16,535 bases of DNA. Source: Candidatus Kapaibacterium sp. Lineage in GTDB: Bacteria > Bacteroidota > Ignavibacteria > Kapaibacteriales > UBA2268. The notes beneath the pieces are model-generated. The model had not been told where the DNA came from. It saw only the letters and a program-made list of their open reading frames with translations, and searched no databases. This document shows positions 15,451 through 16,535 of the stretch, in pieces. The position numbers and the translations under genes are program-made. How positions within the stretch are numbered: the stretch's first letter is position 1; each line of letters begins with the position of its first letter. Location: contig JAQIDA010000114.1 in NCBI GenBank assembly GCA_027858275.1, positions 1-16,535 on the forward strand, in the 5' to 3' direction.

Positions 15451-16425
15451 ATGCCTCCATCAGCTGACATAACTTTTCCGATACTGTTCCTAATTGCCGG
15501 GGCTCTGCTTTTGTATATCGGAGCTGAAGGATTAGTCCGCGGAAGTGCTTCCGTAGCTTTGCGTATGCGTATAGCCCCTCTGATAGTCGGGCTGACCATA
15601 ATCGCTTTCGGAACAAGCTCACCGGAGCTGGTAGTAAGCATTAAGGCTGCATTAAAAGGCAACGCGGAAATCGCTTTGGGAAATGTTATCGGATCGAATA
15701 TCTGTAATATTGCTTTGATTATTGGGGTCGCGGCAATTATCCGCCCAATCAAAGTGGACAAGAACTTCATCAAGGCGGATATGCTTCTTATGGTCGGCGT
15801 AACAGTATTGTTAATTCTACTGATGTTTGACGGGACGCTTGATGCGATTGACGGCGTAATTATGTTTGCCGGAATAATCGTTTACAATGTAGCAACCATC
15901 GTTTCAGCACGAAAATCATCAATCGACAGCGTTAAAATTGTGGAAGGTGATGATGTTCCGGAAAAGTCTAAAAGTGTCGCCAAAGACGTTGTCTTTATCG
16001 TCGTCGGATTGGCTGTATTGATCCTCGGAGCAAATATATTTGTCGACGGCGCGGTCGATATTGCTAAATTTCTCGGAGCTTCTGATTTAATCATCGGCTT
16101 GACCGTAATAGCTCTTGGAACATCTCTTCCTGAGCTTGCGACATCAATAGTCGCAGCAATCAAAGGTCATGCTGAAATTTCGATCGGGAATGCAGTGGGG
16201 TCAAACATATACAACATCTTGCTTATTCTTGGTGTAGCGGCAATGGTAACCCCAATAAACTCTGTAAACGTTAATATCGTTGATGTTGCTGTGATGCTGG
16301 CAGTTGCTCTGATATTGTTCCCCCTGTCTTGGACTCAGCAAGCTATTTCCAGAAAAGAAGGGGTTTTTTTATTGCTGGTATATCTGTCTTATATGTATTA
16401 TCTGTCTACTCAAATGAGTGTATGA
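15451..16425 (+). CDS. Calcium/sodium antiporter, CaCA family (tandem copy 4 of 4)
   Basis: A 324-residue membrane exchanger. Alpha-1 has GTSSPE (54-59, Glu59) and GSNICN (Asn86). Alpha-2 has GTSLPE (223-228, Glu228) and GSNIYN (Asn255), with Tyr where the siblings have Phe. It is the most diverged copy after residue ~103: the third-helix region (DKNFIKADMLLMVG), the linker (about 157-178) and the end (YYLSTQMSV) differ from copies 1-3. Its first ~100 residues stay close to copy 2. No ribosome binding site of note precedes the ATG; the start is set by alignment with copy 2. The last ~110 bases of the window after this gene contain no further gene that I can support. Confidence 0.92.
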   Translation: MPPSADITFPILFLIAGALLLYIGAEGLVRGSASVALRMRIAPLIVGLTIIAFGTSSPELVVSIKAALKGNAEIALGNVIGSNICNIALIIGVAAIIRPIKVDKNFIKADMLLMVGVTVLLILLMFDGTLDAIDGVIMFAGIIVYNVATIVSARKSSIDSVKIVEGDDVPEKSKSVAKDVVFIVVGLAVLILGANIFVDGAVDIAKFLGASDLIIGLTVIALGTSLPELATSIVAAIKGHAEISIGNAVGSNIYNILLILGVAAMVTPINSVNVNIVDVAVMLAVALILFPLSWTQQAISRKEGVFLLLVYLSYMYYLSTQMSV

Positions 16426-16535
16426 TTCGCTAATATGACGACAGTCGAAGCCGCTGCCTCCGGCGGAGTCGTAGAAAATGAATCCCTTCCCTAAAATAAT
16501 TTACTTTTTGAATTAGATTATTTATTATAAAAAGC

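Noticed and set aside
16438..16472. Hairpin after exchanger copy 4 (ACGAC/GTCGT with inner CCGC/GCGG)
   Set aside because: The stem is bulged and asymmetric and lacks a T-run, so it is too weak to call a terminator.
1..16535. CRISPR array, tRNA, rRNA, integrase, insertion sequence or defence system
   Set aside because: No regularly spaced direct repeats, cloverleaf, rRNA signature, transposase or nuclease motif was seen on either strand.

Overview
The window looks like a chromosomal segment from a Gram-negative member of the Bacteroidota/FCB lineage, probably an uncultured Ignavibacteria- or Kapabacteria-like bacterium. Three things point there: a type IX secretion C-terminal sorting domain on a large secreted protein, a KDO-activating enzyme (KdsB) that implies lipopolysaccharide, and low-to-moderate GC with few strong Shine-Dalgarno sequences. 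The lineage is inferred; no rRNA or tRNA gene is present to confirm it.

Layout, left to right. (1) The 3' part of an alpha/beta-hydrolase gene runs off the left edge. (2) About 500 bases without a gene hold a perfect 28-bp palindrome and two further hairpins enclosed by a 10-bp inverted repeat; this looks like REP/MITE-type repeat DNA. (3) A plus-strand run follows: a secreted multidomain protein (signal peptide, SGNH-like domain, six fibronectin-III-like repeats, T9SS sorting domain), then queE (7-deazaguanine/queuosine pathway) and kdsB (CMP-KDO synthesis), the last two nearly abutting. It ends in a bidirectional terminator. (4) Two minus-strand genes, each apparently its own unit, encode an exported M28 metallopeptidase with a PA-type insert and the AAA+ unfoldase ClpC. 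(5) Divergent from clpC is a plus-strand M48/Ste24-type membrane protease.

(6) The right third, about 11,977 to 16,425, is the most distinctive part: four tandem, same-strand paralogues of the bacterial CaCA calcium/sodium antiporter family (YrbG/NCX_Mj type). Each is about 325-332 residues with two inverted alpha-repeats, and they are separated by 149-183 bp gaps, two of which contain terminator-like hairpins. The third copy carries a one-base deletion inside its first ion-binding motif, apparently loss of the A in an AGC-ATG still seen in copy 1. This splits it into a 58-codon and a 267-codon frame joined by an ATGA stop/start overlap. Copy 2 resembles copy 4 in its first ~100 residues but copy 1 in the rest, a mosaic suggesting old recombination or gene conversion. 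All copies have asparagine at both position-240-like sites of the ion pocket.

No CRISPR array, integrase, transposase, tRNA or rRNA is visible. Most of the window is housekeeping; the exchanger array, the SGNH-like T9SS cargo and the palindromic intergenic block deserve a second look.
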